From Chloroflexota bacterium (lineage in GTDB: Bacteria; Chloroflexota; UBA6077; SHYK01), in NCBI GenBank assembly GCA_009692845.1, contig SHYK01000001.1, positions 244,400 through 308,399 of the forward strand: a DNA stretch of 64,000 nucleotides. The letters are read 5' to 3'. The position numbers and the translations under genes were made by a program. Shown here piece by piece: positions 1 through 8,994 of the stretch (position 1 is the first letter of the stretch; each line of letters starts with the position of its first letter). The notes under the pieces were generated by a model, which had not been told where the DNA came from, did no database searches, and saw only the letters and a list, made by a program, of their open reading frames with translations.

Positions 1-2
1 CT

Positions 3-569
3 CGGGATCGAAAACCGGACCTGCAGCTGGTCACGGAAGAAAAATGGGATCAATTCACGAACCTGCTCTATCGCCGGCCAGGCGGGCCGGGGCCGGCCTG
101 GGTGGTTCCGGAGGCCCGGGCGGTGGGATCCGGTAGCGAGGCCCTGACTGCCCTGAAGGAGCCGGGCTTCGACCCTCGCGCGGCGGTGATTGTGGAAGGG
201 GTGGATGCGGCCAGCCTTGGACGGGGTGGCACGGGTACAGTCAGCTCCTATCGCCGGGGCTGGAATGATCTCGAAGCAAAGGTCACGGCGCCGCAGGGTG
301 GATATCTGGTCATGAGTGAGATCGCCTACCCGGGCTGGGAGTCCGAAGTGGACGGGGTTGGGACTCCGATCCTGCAGGCCGACTATCTCCTCAGAGCGGT
401 CTGGCTGACCCCGGGTGATCATGTCGTGCGGCTGCAGTACCGCCCCAACTCGGTTGTGATGGGGGCAGCGATCACCGCCTTTACCGCGCTCTGCCTGGTG
501 GGGTGGTTTGCGCGGCGAGCAATTTGGAGGACGATTAGACCGGGAGCAGTGGGGCGGCCAAATTCATGA
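3..569 (+). CDS. YfhO-like membrane protein, C-terminal fragment (5' end outside window)
   Basis: The reading frame is open from the left edge, so only the last 188 residues are present. They align by eye with the C-terminus of the YfhO-type protein encoded at 16796-19150. Both have an 'xFDPR' segment, a 'GGYLV' strand, a YPGW motif (residues about 109-112 here) and a 'xADYLxxA' strand. Both then have a 'PGxHxVxLxYxPxSV' strand and one last hydrophobic helix. YfhO-family proteins are large multi-membrane proteins, and some act in glycosylation of cell-wall polymers in Gram-positive bacteria. The soluble beta-rich tail probably faces outside the membrane. The exact function is unknown. Paralogy to the downstream gene is visible; the family name is inferred from that longer copy. 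Confidence 0.75.
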   Translation, partial: RDRKPDLQLVTEEKWDQFTNLLYRRPGGPGPAWVVPEARAVGSGSEALTALKEPGFDPRAAVIVEGVDAASLGRGGTGTVSSYRRGWNDLEAKVTAPQGGYLVMSEIAYPGWESEVDGVGTPILQADYLLRAVWLTPGDHVVRLQYRPNSVVMGAAITAFTALCLVGWFARRAIWRTIRPGAVGRPNS

Positions 570-619
570 CCTCTTCACGACGAGGACGCCACCCCCAGCC
601 GCACCCGACCACCGCGTGG

Positions 620-640
620 CCTCCCCCGTCGAGGGGGAGG
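620..640. repeat. Short GC-rich palindrome, copy 1
   Basis: Arms CCTCCCCC and GGGGGAGG flank a GTCGA centre in the gap between the YfhO-like fragment and argS. A near-identical unit occurs at 8881-8902, with a partial copy at 8918-8935. It may be a dispersed REP-like element or act as a hairpin at a transcript end. Only three occurrences are visible in this window. Confidence 0.5.
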
Positions 641-681
641 GAAGAGACCCTCTCCCCTTGCGATGGACGGTTGATATCGCG

Positions 682-690
682 TGCTATGAT
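682..690 (+). promoter_or_regulatory. Candidate extended -10 promoter for argS
   Basis: TGC followed by TATGAT forms a TG-n extended -10 about 45 bases upstream of the TTG start of argS. The hexamer 17 bases upstream does not resemble a -35 box. The same TG-n-TATAnT pattern recurs upstream of rpoD, rpoB, tuf and rpmJ. Confidence 0.4.
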
Positions 691-735
691 CGGCGCTGGA
701 CCTATGGACATTGATGGGGTTGAGGGGCGCCGAAT

Positions 736-2388
736 TTGATCCGTGACGAGCTTCGCCAGGTGCTAGGTCGAGCAGTGGAGGCCGCCCAGAAGGACGGTGA
801 GCTGCCGGCGATTGCAGTTCCCGACATTCTCATTGAGCGGCCGTCCGGCGAAGGACATGGCGACTACGCATCGTCCTTGCCGTTGAAAATGGCCCGATCC
901 GCGCGGATGGCGCCGATGACTATCGCCGGCATCATCGCGGCGAAGGTGGAGCTGCCGGCCGCCGTAGCCGGATTGGAAGTAGCCGCGCCGGGGTTCCTGA
1001 ATTTCCATCTAGCTTCAGCTTGGTTGGGAGACCAGGTGGACCAGATCGTGGCGGCCGGCCCAGATTATGGCCGGGTCGATCTCGGGGGTGGCCGACGAGT
1101 TCAGGTGGAGTTTGTGAGCGCGAACCCGACCGGGCCATTGACGGCCGGGAACGGTCGGGGCGCTGCGCTCGGGGATAGCCTGGCCCGAGTATTGAGCAAG
1201 GCGGGCTACCAGGTCCAGCGCGAATACTACGTGAATGACGCGGGCAACCAGATGGATGCATTCAACGGGAGTGTGTACGCCCGTTACGTCCAACGCTTTG
1301 GCGGTGCAGTCGAGCTTCCCGAGAACGGATATCCCGGTGACTATATCCAGACTGTTGCGGAGGCCATTGCTACCAGCCACGGTAGGCAATTCCTTGATGT
1401 GCCGGCTGAAGAGGCCAAACCAATGCTGGGACGGCTGGGCGTGGATTTGTTGCTGCAGCAGATCCGGATCGACTTGGATCAGCTGGGGATTCGTTTTGAT
1501 GAATGGTTTCATGAGGAATCATTGTTCGAAGCGGGCAAGGTCTCGGCGGCAGTCGAGCATCTCAGAGCGGCGGGGTACGTCCTGGAGCGGGAGGGTGCCA
1601 CTTGGTTTGCATCGTCGACCCTCGGCGATGACCGGGATAACGTGCTGATTCGAAGCAACGGGGTTCCGACCTATTTCGCATCCGATGCGGCCTATCACCA
1701 AAACAAGCTGGGTGAGCGTAAGTTTGACAAGGTGATCGACATCTGGGGAGCCGATCATCAGGGCCACGTGCCGCGGATGAAGGCGGTCGTCGAGGCAATG
1801 GGATTCGATCCCGCTCGGTTGGCGGTGCTGATTTATCAACTGGTCAATCTCGTGCGGGACGGACAAGTGGTGCGCATGGGCAAGCGGACCGGCCAATTCG
1901 TTACGCTCCGCGAGGTGCTCGACGAAGTTGGTCCAGACGCGGTGCGGTTCTTTATGGTCGCACGCTCCCCGGACGCCATGATGGATTTTGACCTCGACCT
2001 GGCCAAAGCTCAGTCGGACGTAAACCCGGTCTACTACGTTCAGTATGCGCATGCGCGCACCGGCGGCATCTTGCGGCGGGCGGAGAATATCGACTTCGGC
2101 GACGGGGACGTGACGCTCCTCATCGATAGCTCGGAGCTCGCGCTGATCCGGAAAATGCTGGAGTTACCGGAGATAGTGGCGGATGCCGCCCAGGCGCTGG
2201 CGCCGCATCCGCTTCCCCACTACGCGCAGGAGCTAGCGACGGCTTTGCACACTTTTTACGATCGCTGCCGAGTGATCACCGAGGATGCGGAGACGACCAA
2301 GGCTCGGCTCAAGCTGGTCGCAGCTTGCAAGGCGACTCTTGCGGCCACCCTCGACTTGATCGGGGTGGGTGCCCCCGAGCAGATGTAG
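736..2388 (+). CDS. argS: Arginyl-tRNA synthetase
   Basis: Class I aminoacyl-tRNA synthetase that charges tRNA-Arg in the cytoplasm. The 550 residues show the N-terminal ArgRS domain, then 'SANPTGPL' leading into the HIGH-type nucleotide-binding signature at about residues 136-139. The KMSKS counterpart near residue 380 reads 'RMGKRTG'. The C-terminal alpha-helical anticodon-binding domain ends near 'FYDRCRVI'. The HIGH-type signature reads TAGN, so the first His and the last His are both replaced. The surrounding context (NPTGPL before, GNGRG after, and 'REYYVNDAGNQMD') is typical of the family. The start is TTG. The last 20 bases overlap the next gene, suggesting co-transcription with the membrane-protein genes downstream. 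Confidence 0.95.
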   Translation: MIRDELRQVLGRAVEAAQKDGELPAIAVPDILIERPSGEGHGDYASSLPLKMARSARMAPMTIAGIIAAKVELPAAVAGLEVAAPGFLNFHLASAWLGDQVDQIVAAGPDYGRVDLGGGRRVQVEFVSANPTGPLTAGNGRGAALGDSLARVLSKAGYQVQREYYVNDAGNQMDAFNGSVYARYVQRFGGAVELPENGYPGDYIQTVAEAIATSHGRQFLDVPAEEAKPMLGRLGVDLLLQQIRIDLDQLGIRFDEWFHEESLFEAGKVSAAVEHLRAAGYVLEREGATWFASSTLGDDRDNVLIRSNGVPTYFASDAAYHQNKLGERKFDKVIDIWGADHQGHVPRMKAVVEAMGFDPARLAVLIYQLVNLVRDGQVVRMGKRTGQFVTLREVLDEVGPDAVRFFMVARSPDAMMDFDLDLAKAQSDVNPVYYVQYAHARTGGILRRAENIDFGDGDVTLLIDSSELALIRKMLELPEIVADAAQALAPHPLPHYAQELATALHTFYDRCRVITEDAETTKARLKLVAACKATLAATLDLIGVGAPEQM

Positions 2389-4180
2389 CCTGCACGCGGG
2401 GCGGCTCCCTCGGGGTGATGCCTGGGGACTCGGGCGCAGTGGGACGGTGGTTCTAGGGGTCGCCTTTCTCGCCCTGAGCGGCTGGTACAGTGTGGTGGTT
2501 CCGGTTTGGGAAGCCCCAGACGAGCCAGACCACGTGGCGTATATCAATTTCGTGGCCCATTACTGGCGGCTCCCGCCAACCCTCCCCACGATCCAGCCGA
2601 GCGGCAATCCGGAGAGCGCCCAGGCACCGCTTTATTATTTCTTGGCTGCCCTGGTCACGGGTTGGGCCCAGCCTGAGGGGTTGGCCGAGATTCGACTTAA
2701 CCCTTACGTCACCTGGCCTGACCATGCGGCGAGAGTGGCGGTGGTCGCCCACAGCCCGGTGGCGGAGGGCTGGCCTCCCAGTCCCGGAGTGCTGGTTACC
2801 CACTTCGAGAGAGTCCTATCGACGCTCCTGGGGCTGGTCACCGTCTTGTTTTCCTACGGGCTGGCCCGCCGGGTGGTGAAGTCGCCTGGGTTGAGCCTTC
2901 TGGCCGGCGGGTCGGTCGCCTTTCTGCCCGGATTCGTCTTCTCCAGCGCAACGGTAAACAATGACGCCGCCCTGATTGCTCTCGCTAGCGCGGCCGCCTT
3001 TCTGGTGATTGGGATCGGGGGCACGGCCTTCACGGTTCGTCGACTGGTTCTGCTCGCTCTGGTGCTGACGTTGACGGTGGGCGCCAAAGTCAGCGGCCTC
3101 ACGGTTGTAGTGGCTACCGGAGCGTGTCTGCTCGTGGCCGGGGTGGCGAAGCGTCGGGTCCTCGCGGTCGCGGCGCCGGCGCTGATGACGGCGCTAGGGT
3201 GGGGATTTCTGCGGGCATGGGACCCATTGGTGCTGGGGCGGCAGGAATGGCAGGTGGTCATTGCGGCGACCTGGGAGGATGCGATTAATGCCCCCGGGCA
3301 CTTTTGGCGATCCATCGTGGGCGTTTTTGGTTGGCAGAATTTGCCTTTGCCTGAGGTCGTGTATGTCATGGTAGCGGCGCTGGTGCTGCCGGGCGTCCTG
3401 CTCTCCTGGAGTCGGCGGCCCGAGCGGCGAAATGCCTCGCAGCTGGCCCTCTGGACTGCCCTTGTTGCAGGCGGAGTGCTGGTGCGCTGGCTGATCTCGA
3501 GCGACCCGCGGGCGTTTCTCGAGCACGGACGCTATCTCTACCCAGCGCTGGCGCCAGTGGCCAGCCTGATGGCCATGGGGTGGGCGGCGATGCCCAGGCC
3601 AGCCGGAGCGGCCCTGGCAGGGGCACTGGTGGGAACGCTGGGGGTGACCACCGTGATCGCAATTCCAGCGGTGATCGGCCCGGCCTACGCGTATCGGGAC
3701 GAGTTGACTCGGTTCGTCGTGCCAAACGAAGGGAGGGACGGTGGCCAGATTCAGGCTCGGCCGGCGGCAGGGCTGGAATTGCTCGGATTCGACCTGAGTC
3801 CACCGTGTCCCAGCCGTGGGGATGCGGTCAGACTCGCGCTGCGCTGGCATGCGACAGGGAGCGGCGTTCCCGAGGCCGATACAGTAGTGCTGTTACAGCC
3901 GACTAGTGGCTCCACCTTAAAGATGTCCGAACGGGATCCGGGGAGAAACCTTTACCCAACTTCGGTGTGGCTTCCGGAGGAAGTGGTGCTCGATCAACAC
4001 GAATTCGCGATTGCCGGCAATGTAGCTCCGGGCCTCTACGTGTTGAGAGCAGGGATTCGCTACGAAGATGCTTCGACCGTCGCGACAGGCCCCCAGACTG
4101 AGACCGCTCCGCTGATGAGCATCGATTGGCGGGGGAACAGCGGTGCCCAATGTGCGCCAATAGGGAACGAATCCCATTAA
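2369..4180 (+). CDS. DUF2142-like polytopic membrane protein with C-terminal beta module
   Basis: 603 residues. A hydrophobic segment (about 27-46) is followed by the acidic motif 'WEAPDEPDHVAYI' (about 48-59), the kind of external loop found in DUF2142 and GT-C glycosyltransferase-like proteins. Many hydrophobic helices run to about residue 445. A soluble tail then contains 'LRWHATG' and 'NLYPTSVWLPEEVVLD', which matches modules in the neighbours at 10983-13313 and 13317-15599. The expected role is lipid-linked sugar transfer or glycan export at the membrane, but no substrate can be read from the sequence. The GTG start overlaps argS by 20 bases. An internal start closer to the first helix is possible. 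Confidence 0.7.
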   Translation: MPPSRCSLHAGRLPRGDAWGLGRSGTVVLGVAFLALSGWYSVVVPVWEAPDEPDHVAYINFVAHYWRLPPTLPTIQPSGNPESAQAPLYYFLAALVTGWAQPEGLAEIRLNPYVTWPDHAARVAVVAHSPVAEGWPPSPGVLVTHFERVLSTLLGLVTVLFSYGLARRVVKSPGLSLLAGGSVAFLPGFVFSSATVNNDAALIALASAAAFLVIGIGGTAFTVRRLVLLALVLTLTVGAKVSGLTVVVATGACLLVAGVAKRRVLAVAAPALMTALGWGFLRAWDPLVLGRQEWQVVIAATWEDAINAPGHFWRSIVGVFGWQNLPLPEVVYVMVAALVLPGVLLSWSRRPERRNASQLALWTALVAGGVLVRWLISSDPRAFLEHGRYLYPALAPVASLMAMGWAAMPRPAGAALAGALVGTLGVTTVIAIPAVIGPAYAYRDELTRFVVPNEGRDGGQIQARPAAGLELLGFDLSPPCPSRGDAVRLALRWHATGSGVPEADTVVLLQPTSGSTLKMSERDPGRNLYPTSVWLPEEVVLDQHEFAIAGNVAPGLYVLRAGIRYEDASTVATGPQTETAPLMSIDWRGNSGAQCAPIGNESH

Positions 4181-4225
4181 CCGAGTGCGGGTGTCGGGCC
4201 GAGATTCTTTAGAGGCTGAGCCGGG

Positions 4226-5713
4226 TTGAGGGCCCCGGTCTGGTTGGTCGAGCGGTTCGTGGGGGGCTGGCGGCTCGTCGCCGTTTCGCTACTCGGAGCC
4301 GCATTGCGCTGGATTCGGCTCGATGGCCAAGCCCCGTCGATCGACGAAGGCTGGAGCATCGGGGCGACGCTGGGGGGACTCGATCATGCGCTGGATGTGG
4401 TGAGCCGGGACACCCATCCGCCGCTGTATTTCGTTCTGCAATGGATGCAGGTGCATGCGATTGGGCCTCAGCTCGGGGCGGACCGAATCGTTGCGGCGGC
4501 CTTGGGGACGATCGCGGTGCCAATAACGGTGCTGGTGGCGCGACGATTTGGGAGCGAGCGATCTGCGCTGCTTGCAGGACTGCTGGTGGCGCTGAGTCCG
4601 CTGGCGATCTTCACGTCGCGAGATGCGCGACCGCATGTGGCGGCGGCGACGCTCGCCCTGGCCGCAACCTGGCTGCTGCTGAGGGCGCTGGAGCGTCCGT
4701 CCGGCGGACGACTGGCGAGCTATTCCGTCGCGGCGGCGGCCATGTTGCTGACTTCCTACGCCAACGTCATGGTGGTTATCGTCCATGGCCTGGTCGTATT
4801 GCCGCGAATGTGGACGAGCCCCTGGCGGTGGTTGCTTGCGTTTTTAGGGATCGGGTTGCTGTGCCTTCCATGGCTACTCGTAGTGGCGCCGTATTCCGCG
4901 CAGGCGAAGGGGATTCTGTTTTCGGACCAGATTGAAACGTGGAATCGGTTGGTGGAGCTCGTCCGGATCAGCGCCTACGCGCTGACCGGGGGATTCACCT
5001 TGCTCGACGAATTCAATCCCTGGTTGACGGCGGTGGTCGCTTTGCCCGTGCTGGCGGGCGTCTGGTGGGGCCGGGTTAACAGGAGCGGAACCGGGGCCCT
5101 CGATGGGGAGGCGGGCAACGGGAAAGCCGACTCCAGACCGATGGGGGTGGGAATCCTGATAGGACTCTTGGTGGCTACTTTGGGTTTGTATGCGCTGACA
5201 TCCGCTATCGGAGGCCAGTTCGTCGCGCGCTATCTCACCCCTTTGGTGGCTCCGGTTGCCATCTTGTATGCGTTGGCGGTGAGCCGACTGCCGGGTCGGG
5301 CGAATGTGCTGGCGGCAGCGGTGTTGCTGTTGGGCTGGTCGTGGACATCGATCGATGTTCTGGTCCGGGACAAGGCGCATCGGGATGCATCGGAGGTGGC
5401 CGCTTTCCTAGCCAAGAACGTGCGGCCCTCGGATCAGGTGGTCCTCGATTGGTTCAGCACCCGGGGCCAGGTGGTCGCCCTCGATCCGGATCTCTGGGGC
5501 ACTTCGAGCGAAGGCGGCTACGACCTGAGGGGGGATTTCGAAGCGGCGGCCAGCCGGAGCGGACGACTGTGGCTGGTGGCCGACAACACCATGAGCGACC
5601 GGTTGGCTGTTCTCGATGCGGCGCGGCCGTCCGGGGTTGACGTAATGATTGGGCCTAGGCGGGTGCTGGCGTTCCCGGTCGAGCCTGGGCGCCCGAAGGC
5701 ACTCGGACGGTAG
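4226..5713 (+). CDS. GT-C/PMT-type membrane glycosyltransferase-like protein
   Basis: 495 residues, mostly hydrophobic helices. After the first helix, 'APSIDEGWS' supplies the Asp-Glu pair typical of the first extracytoplasmic loop of GT39/PMT_2-type enzymes. 'DTHPPLYFVLQW' follows, matching the family's 'HPPLYF' element. The soluble C-terminal part is short and lacks the YPTS-x-W module of neighbouring proteins. GT-C enzymes transfer sugars from polyprenyl-phosphate donors on the outer face of the membrane; the acceptor here is unknown. The gene lies 45 bases after the DUF2142-like gene on the same strand, probably in one unit with argS. The TTG start is uncertain. Confidence 0.75.
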   Translation: MRAPVWLVERFVGGWRLVAVSLLGAALRWIRLDGQAPSIDEGWSIGATLGGLDHALDVVSRDTHPPLYFVLQWMQVHAIGPQLGADRIVAAALGTIAVPITVLVARRFGSERSALLAGLLVALSPLAIFTSRDARPHVAAATLALAATWLLLRALERPSGGRLASYSVAAAAMLLTSYANVMVVIVHGLVVLPRMWTSPWRWLLAFLGIGLLCLPWLLVVAPYSAQAKGILFSDQIETWNRLVELVRISAYALTGGFTLLDEFNPWLTAVVALPVLAGVWWGRVNRSGTGALDGEAGNGKADSRPMGVGILIGLLVATLGLYALTSAIGGQFVARYLTPLVAPVAILYALAVSRLPGRANVLAAAVLLLGWSWTSIDVLVRDKAHRDASEVAAFLAKNVRPSDQVVLDWFSTRGQVVALDPDLWGTSSEGGYDLRGDFEAAASRSGRLWLVADNTMSDRLAVLDAARPSGVDVMIGPRRVLAFPVEPGRPKALGR

Positions 5714-5893
5714 AGCGCTCCGATTGCAAGGCCGCTTGAAGGGCGTTATGCAGTGGAGCAGGACGCTCGGGCAGGGGAGCCTCACCACGTGCATAATCAC
5801 CCCGAGGCAGGGGTTATCACGAGCTTTCCACGAAATCCAAGCCAGCCCCGGGTTATGGTGAGCAGCGCAGGGTCGTAGCTGGAGAGATCAAAA

Positions 5894-6840
5894 ATGCAGC
5901 CTGATGAGTCGGACGCGCCTCTGGTGTTTGCTGGTTCGGGGAGTCCGATCCTGGCTGGGCATATTTGCGGCCATCTCGGGGTTCCCCTGGGTCGAGGCGA
6001 GGTGCTCAGATTCTCCGAAGGGACACTGTTTCCTCGAATACTCGAAAACGTTCGTGGCCGGCAGGTCTACCTCGTGCAATCCACCGTATTCCCAGCCAAC
6101 GACCACTTCATGGAGCTGCTCTTCTGGATCGATGCCTTCAAGCGAGCGAGCGCGGCATCGGTCACCCTGGTGATGCCGTATTTCAGCTATGCGAAGGGCG
6201 ACAAGAAGGACGAGCCACGGGTGTCCATTCGGGCACGAGTCTGCGCGGACGCTATCGAGGCAGCGGGTGCGGACCGGGTGATCACGATGGATCTGCACGC
6301 GGCACAAATTCAGGGGTTCTTCAAAATTCCGGTCGATGACCTGCAAGCTCGGCCCCTCTTGTGTGAGGCAATACGGGAAGAAGGGCTCACGGACATCGTC
6401 GTCGTGGCGCCTGATGCCGGATTCGCTAAGCGCGCTCGAATGTTCGCCACTCGGCTCGGCGCACCGCTGACAAGGTACGAACGGACCATAGCGAGCGCGC
6501 GACCGTCACCGACCTGATTGGAGAAGTGGAGGGCAAGGACGCGGTCCTGGTGGACGACTTCACCATCAGTGCGGGGACGCTAGCTGAGGCGGCAGGCTTG
6601 TTGGCCAGGCGTGGGGCGCGCTCGGTAATAGCCGCGGTGAGCCACGGCGTTTTCTCGGAAGGCTCCATGGAGCTCCTCGACGCCAGCCCGATCAGGCTCC
6701 TGATTACCACTGACATGGTGGAGACCCAGCCGGTCCGGCTGTCCGACAAAGTTCGCGTGGTCTCCGTCGCACCACTCTTCTCAGAAGCGATCCGGCGAAT
6801 CCACAATCGTGAGAGTATTAGCGTCCTCTTCGAGGACTGA
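5894..6840 (+). pseudogene. prs: Ribose-phosphate pyrophosphokinase, frameshifted
   Basis: PRPP synthetase makes PRPP from ribose-5-phosphate and ATP for nucleotide, His and Trp synthesis. The first 192 codons (from ATG 5894, with a GGAG site upstream) carry hallmark segments: 'FPANDHFMELLFWIDA', 'PYFSYAKGDKKDEPRVSIRA', 'ITMDLHAAQIQGFF' and 'VVVAPDAGFAKRAR'. Near 6467-6471 homology moves to the -1 frame and continues as 'ADKVRTDHSERATVTDLI', then 'VEGKDAVLVDDFTISAGTL' (PRPP loop) to 'ISVLFED'. The original frame ends at a stop at 6515-6517 after a short tail without homology. Both halves look well conserved, so this is a recent lesion or a base-calling error. If prs is single-copy, an error is more likely, because the enzyme is normally needed. 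Confidence 0.85.
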
Positions 6841-6928
6841 AGGCTCGGCTCACGCTAGCTCGCCCGTGTCCACTGGGGTTCCGAAGAACCTCCTATACCG
6901 AGGCGCACGGGGCCTAATCCGCCGGGGC

Positions 6929-7219
6929 CTAGACGGACGCCCTCAAAACTTCGAACAGTCGTCGTTCGGGGGGACTCTGGATGTTCCCGGCCAGATGTTG
7001 TTCGAGCTTGGGGCTGATAATCGCACTCGCAGCTTCGGCATGCTCCTGGGTGTCCCGGAGCACGTGCAGCCCGTAATCTCCGCTGGAGCTGTCACCAAAG
7101 CAGGTCGCGCTCTTGCAACCCGGCTGCGCGGTGATGGCCGGAATGAGATCATCGGCGAGCTTTTGGGCCAGGTCGTGCTTTCCGGGGCCGAAGGCAAAAC
7201 GAACGAGTCGCACGTACAT
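6929..7219 (-). CDS. ABM-type dimeric alpha+beta barrel protein
   Basis: A 96-residue protein starting at 'MYVRLVRFAFGPGK'. The start is fixed by an AGGAGG ribosome site seven bases upstream of the ATG. The pattern (a strand with xRxxRF, a helix with 'LADDLIPAITAQPGC', a second strand pair with 'GDYGLHVLRDTQEHAEAA') fits the antibiotic-biosynthesis-monooxygenase-like fold. Members include heme-degrading and quinone monooxygenases and many uncharacterised proteins. No catalytic residues can be assigned. It lies convergent to prs and downstream of the membrane-protein operon on the same strand, with its own ribosome site. Fold assignment is moderately secure; function is not known. Confidence 0.65.
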   Translation of the reverse strand: MYVRLVRFAFGPGKHDLAQKLADDLIPAITAQPGCKSATCFGDSSSGDYGLHVLRDTQEHAEAASAIISPKLEQHLAGNIQSPPERRLFEVLRASV

Positions 7220-7316
7220 GAGCAGGAACCTCCTGCGCCATTCTAGACGGCGATTCAGGCGTCGTCCAAGCCCGAGGAGATAGGGCATTGCAGTGATCGC
7301 TCGGCTACAGGTGACG

Positions 7317-8945
7317 CTAGCACCGCAGGTAGTGGCGCAGCTCGACGACATCGAATTCGAGGTCGGCTTCCAGGCAGAGGTTGGCCTCCAGCCACCTGCG
7401 GATGCGCTGTTGGGGATCCCAGTAGGCCTCAGTCCAGCGGGGCGTGTACCAGGCAGCTCGGGCGGTGCGCATTCCGGTTACGAGGTCCTGGGCGGTTTCT
7501 TCGGCAGTCTCGCCGCCTTGGCCACCGCGCGGACGCAGGATGGTTGCTGGCGCATGAAATACCTGCAGGGCGTAGTAGATAAAGGTCTGATCCCCATCGG
7601 CTTCGACGATGACGTCGCCATCTTGAGCAGCGCCCGCGAGGTAGCGAGCCGGCTCGCGGTAATTCGGGCCCTTCCCCACACTCGGGTGCAGGAGATAGAC
7701 CGCGTCAGCAAGGATGAATATGAGGAGCGCGACGGCGGGGACGAGACGACGGGTCCGCTGATGTCGAATGCTGTCCAGTGCTACGCCGGCGGCCCCGAGT
7801 AGGGCCCCGACGGTCAAGGTCAAATATCTTTCGCTGAGCAGGGTACGGGTCTGGGGCACCGCGAAGGCCACTGTAGCGGTCAACAGAAATCCGAGGACGA
7901 TCCAGCGCGCCACCCGCGGGCCCCTGACGATGATGGCGAGGCAGGCCAGGATGCCCGCAGATGCAGTGGCGACGGCCAACCATGGCTGGAGCTCGATGGC
8001 GGGGCCTCCGACGGCTCTCGTCCAAGGGTCCCAGAGCGAATGAAGCCCGCCGAGAATTGCGTCGAGATCGATGTAGGGCTGGGATCCGCCCGGGCTGCCC
8101 GAAAGCAAGGGGAGCGACCTGGCCAGGGTGGTCAGGTAGTCTCGGGCTTCCTGGGTGGCGAAAAGGGGGATGGCGCCGAACCAGAGCCCGCCGAGGGTCG
8201 CGATCCGGCGGGGTGCGGGAGCCCGATACGTGAAGGCTACAACCGTCGCGATCCCCAGCACGAGGACGGCCGCGTAGTGGGACAGCTCGAGACCGATGGT
8301 TAGGCCGATCAATGCGGCGATCCAGGGCCAGCGGCCTTTCCTGAGGAAGCGGACCTCGACCGCCAGGACCAGGGAGGCCAGCGCCATAGAAAGGGCGTAG
8401 GTACGCGCTTCTTGGGCGTACCACAAGGCAAGGGGATTGATTGTGGCCAGGATCCCAGCGAGGATCCCGGCCCGTCGGCCGCCGAGCTCGGTGCCCAGCC
8501 AGCCGGTGGCCACCACGAAGATCGCTCCAAAGACCGCGGAGGGGAGGCGGGCCCAGATTTCGCCGGGTGGACCGGCGGGTACCCACCAGCTCATGAACAG
8601 GACGAAGAGCGGGGGCGTCGGGTGGACCACGAGGACGTCCTTCAGAAGGTCCGGGAACGGCGTATGGGCTTGAATGATGAGCGCCGTTTCGTCCAGCCAG
8701 AGTGGGACCCGATCGAGGCGCCACAAACGCAGCAACAGAGCCAGGGCGAACAGCAATGGCCAGGCCCTGGAGGGGCGGGTGATCCATTGCCAAGAACGAG
8801 TCAGAGGGCTTTCCCTAAGAATCGATTCGGCGGGGCGCTGGACAGATTCTCCCTCCGAACGCAGAAGCACCCCCACCCAACCTCCCCCGTCGAGGGGGGG
8901 GAGTCTTGACGCAAAGCCCCGTCGAGAGGGAGGGATTTGAGGCAA
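7317..8945 (-). CDS. GT-C/PMT-type membrane glycosyltransferase-like protein
   Basis: Up to 542 residues. The first clear helix is 'WPLLFALALLLRLWRL', followed by 'VPLWLDETALI' with the loop Asp-Glu pair and then 'HPTPPLFVLFMSWW'. Together these mark a GT39/PMT_2-type polytopic enzyme that would use lipid-linked sugars outside the membrane. A soluble C-terminal stretch includes 'DGDVIVEADGDQTFIYYAL', as in related GT-C proteins. The first 25 codons run through the palindromic repeat at 8881-8935, so the true start is probably the in-frame GTG at 8870 or later. It is the last gene of a leftward series of four large membrane proteins, 49 bases after its upstream neighbour. Confidence 0.72.
   Translation of the reverse strand: MPQIPPSRRGFASRLPPLDGGGWVGVLLRSEGESVQRPAESILRESPLTRSWQWITRPSRAWPLLFALALLLRLWRLDRVPLWLDETALIIQAHTPFPDLLKDVLVVHPTPPLFVLFMSWWVPAGPPGEIWARLPSAVFGAIFVVATGWLGTELGGRRAGILAGILATINPLALWYAQEARTYALSMALASLVLAVEVRFLRKGRWPWIAALIGLTIGLELSHYAAVLVLGIATVVAFTYRAPAPRRIATLGGLWFGAIPLFATQEARDYLTTLARSLPLLSGSPGGSQPYIDLDAILGGLHSLWDPWTRAVGGPAIELQPWLAVATASAGILACLAIIVRGPRVARWIVLGFLLTATVAFAVPQTRTLLSERYLTLTVGALLGAAGVALDSIRHQRTRRLVPAVALLIFILADAVYLLHPSVGKGPNYREPARYLAGAAQDGDVIVEADGDQTFIYYALQVFHAPATILRPRGGQGGETAEETAQDLVTGMRTARAAWYTPRWTEAYWDPQQRIRRWLEANLCLEADLEFDVVELRHYLRC
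8881..8935. repeat. Short GC-rich palindrome, copy 2 plus partial copy
   Basis: 8881-8902 repeats the CCTCCCCC-GTCGA-GGGGG unit seen at 620-640. 8918-8935 carries a shorter relative (CCCCGTCGAG then AGGGAGGG). The pair lies between two leftward membrane-protein genes, where it could form a hairpin in the mRNA. It overlaps the longest possible N-terminus of the downstream gene, which argues for a later start there. Confidence 0.5.
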
Positions 8946-8994
8946 ATGCCGCCTGGATAGTCAAGGCCTGGACTCGGAGTTAGCAAGCCCAGCG

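Noticed and set aside
6467-6520. Programmed frameshifting in prs
   Set aside because: No slippery heptamer or downstream stimulatory structure is evident, and residues appear to be missing at the junction, which fits a deletion better.
6809-7246. 145-codon rightward open frame after prs
   Set aside because: It is antisense to the ABM-domain gene, which has an AGGAGG site and a recognisable fold.
7705-8793. 362-codon open frame antisense-strand alternative inside the GT-C gene
   Set aside because: It is an off-frame shadow of the GC-rich membrane-protein gene on the same strand; its translation is Arg/Pro/His-rich with no recognisable domain.
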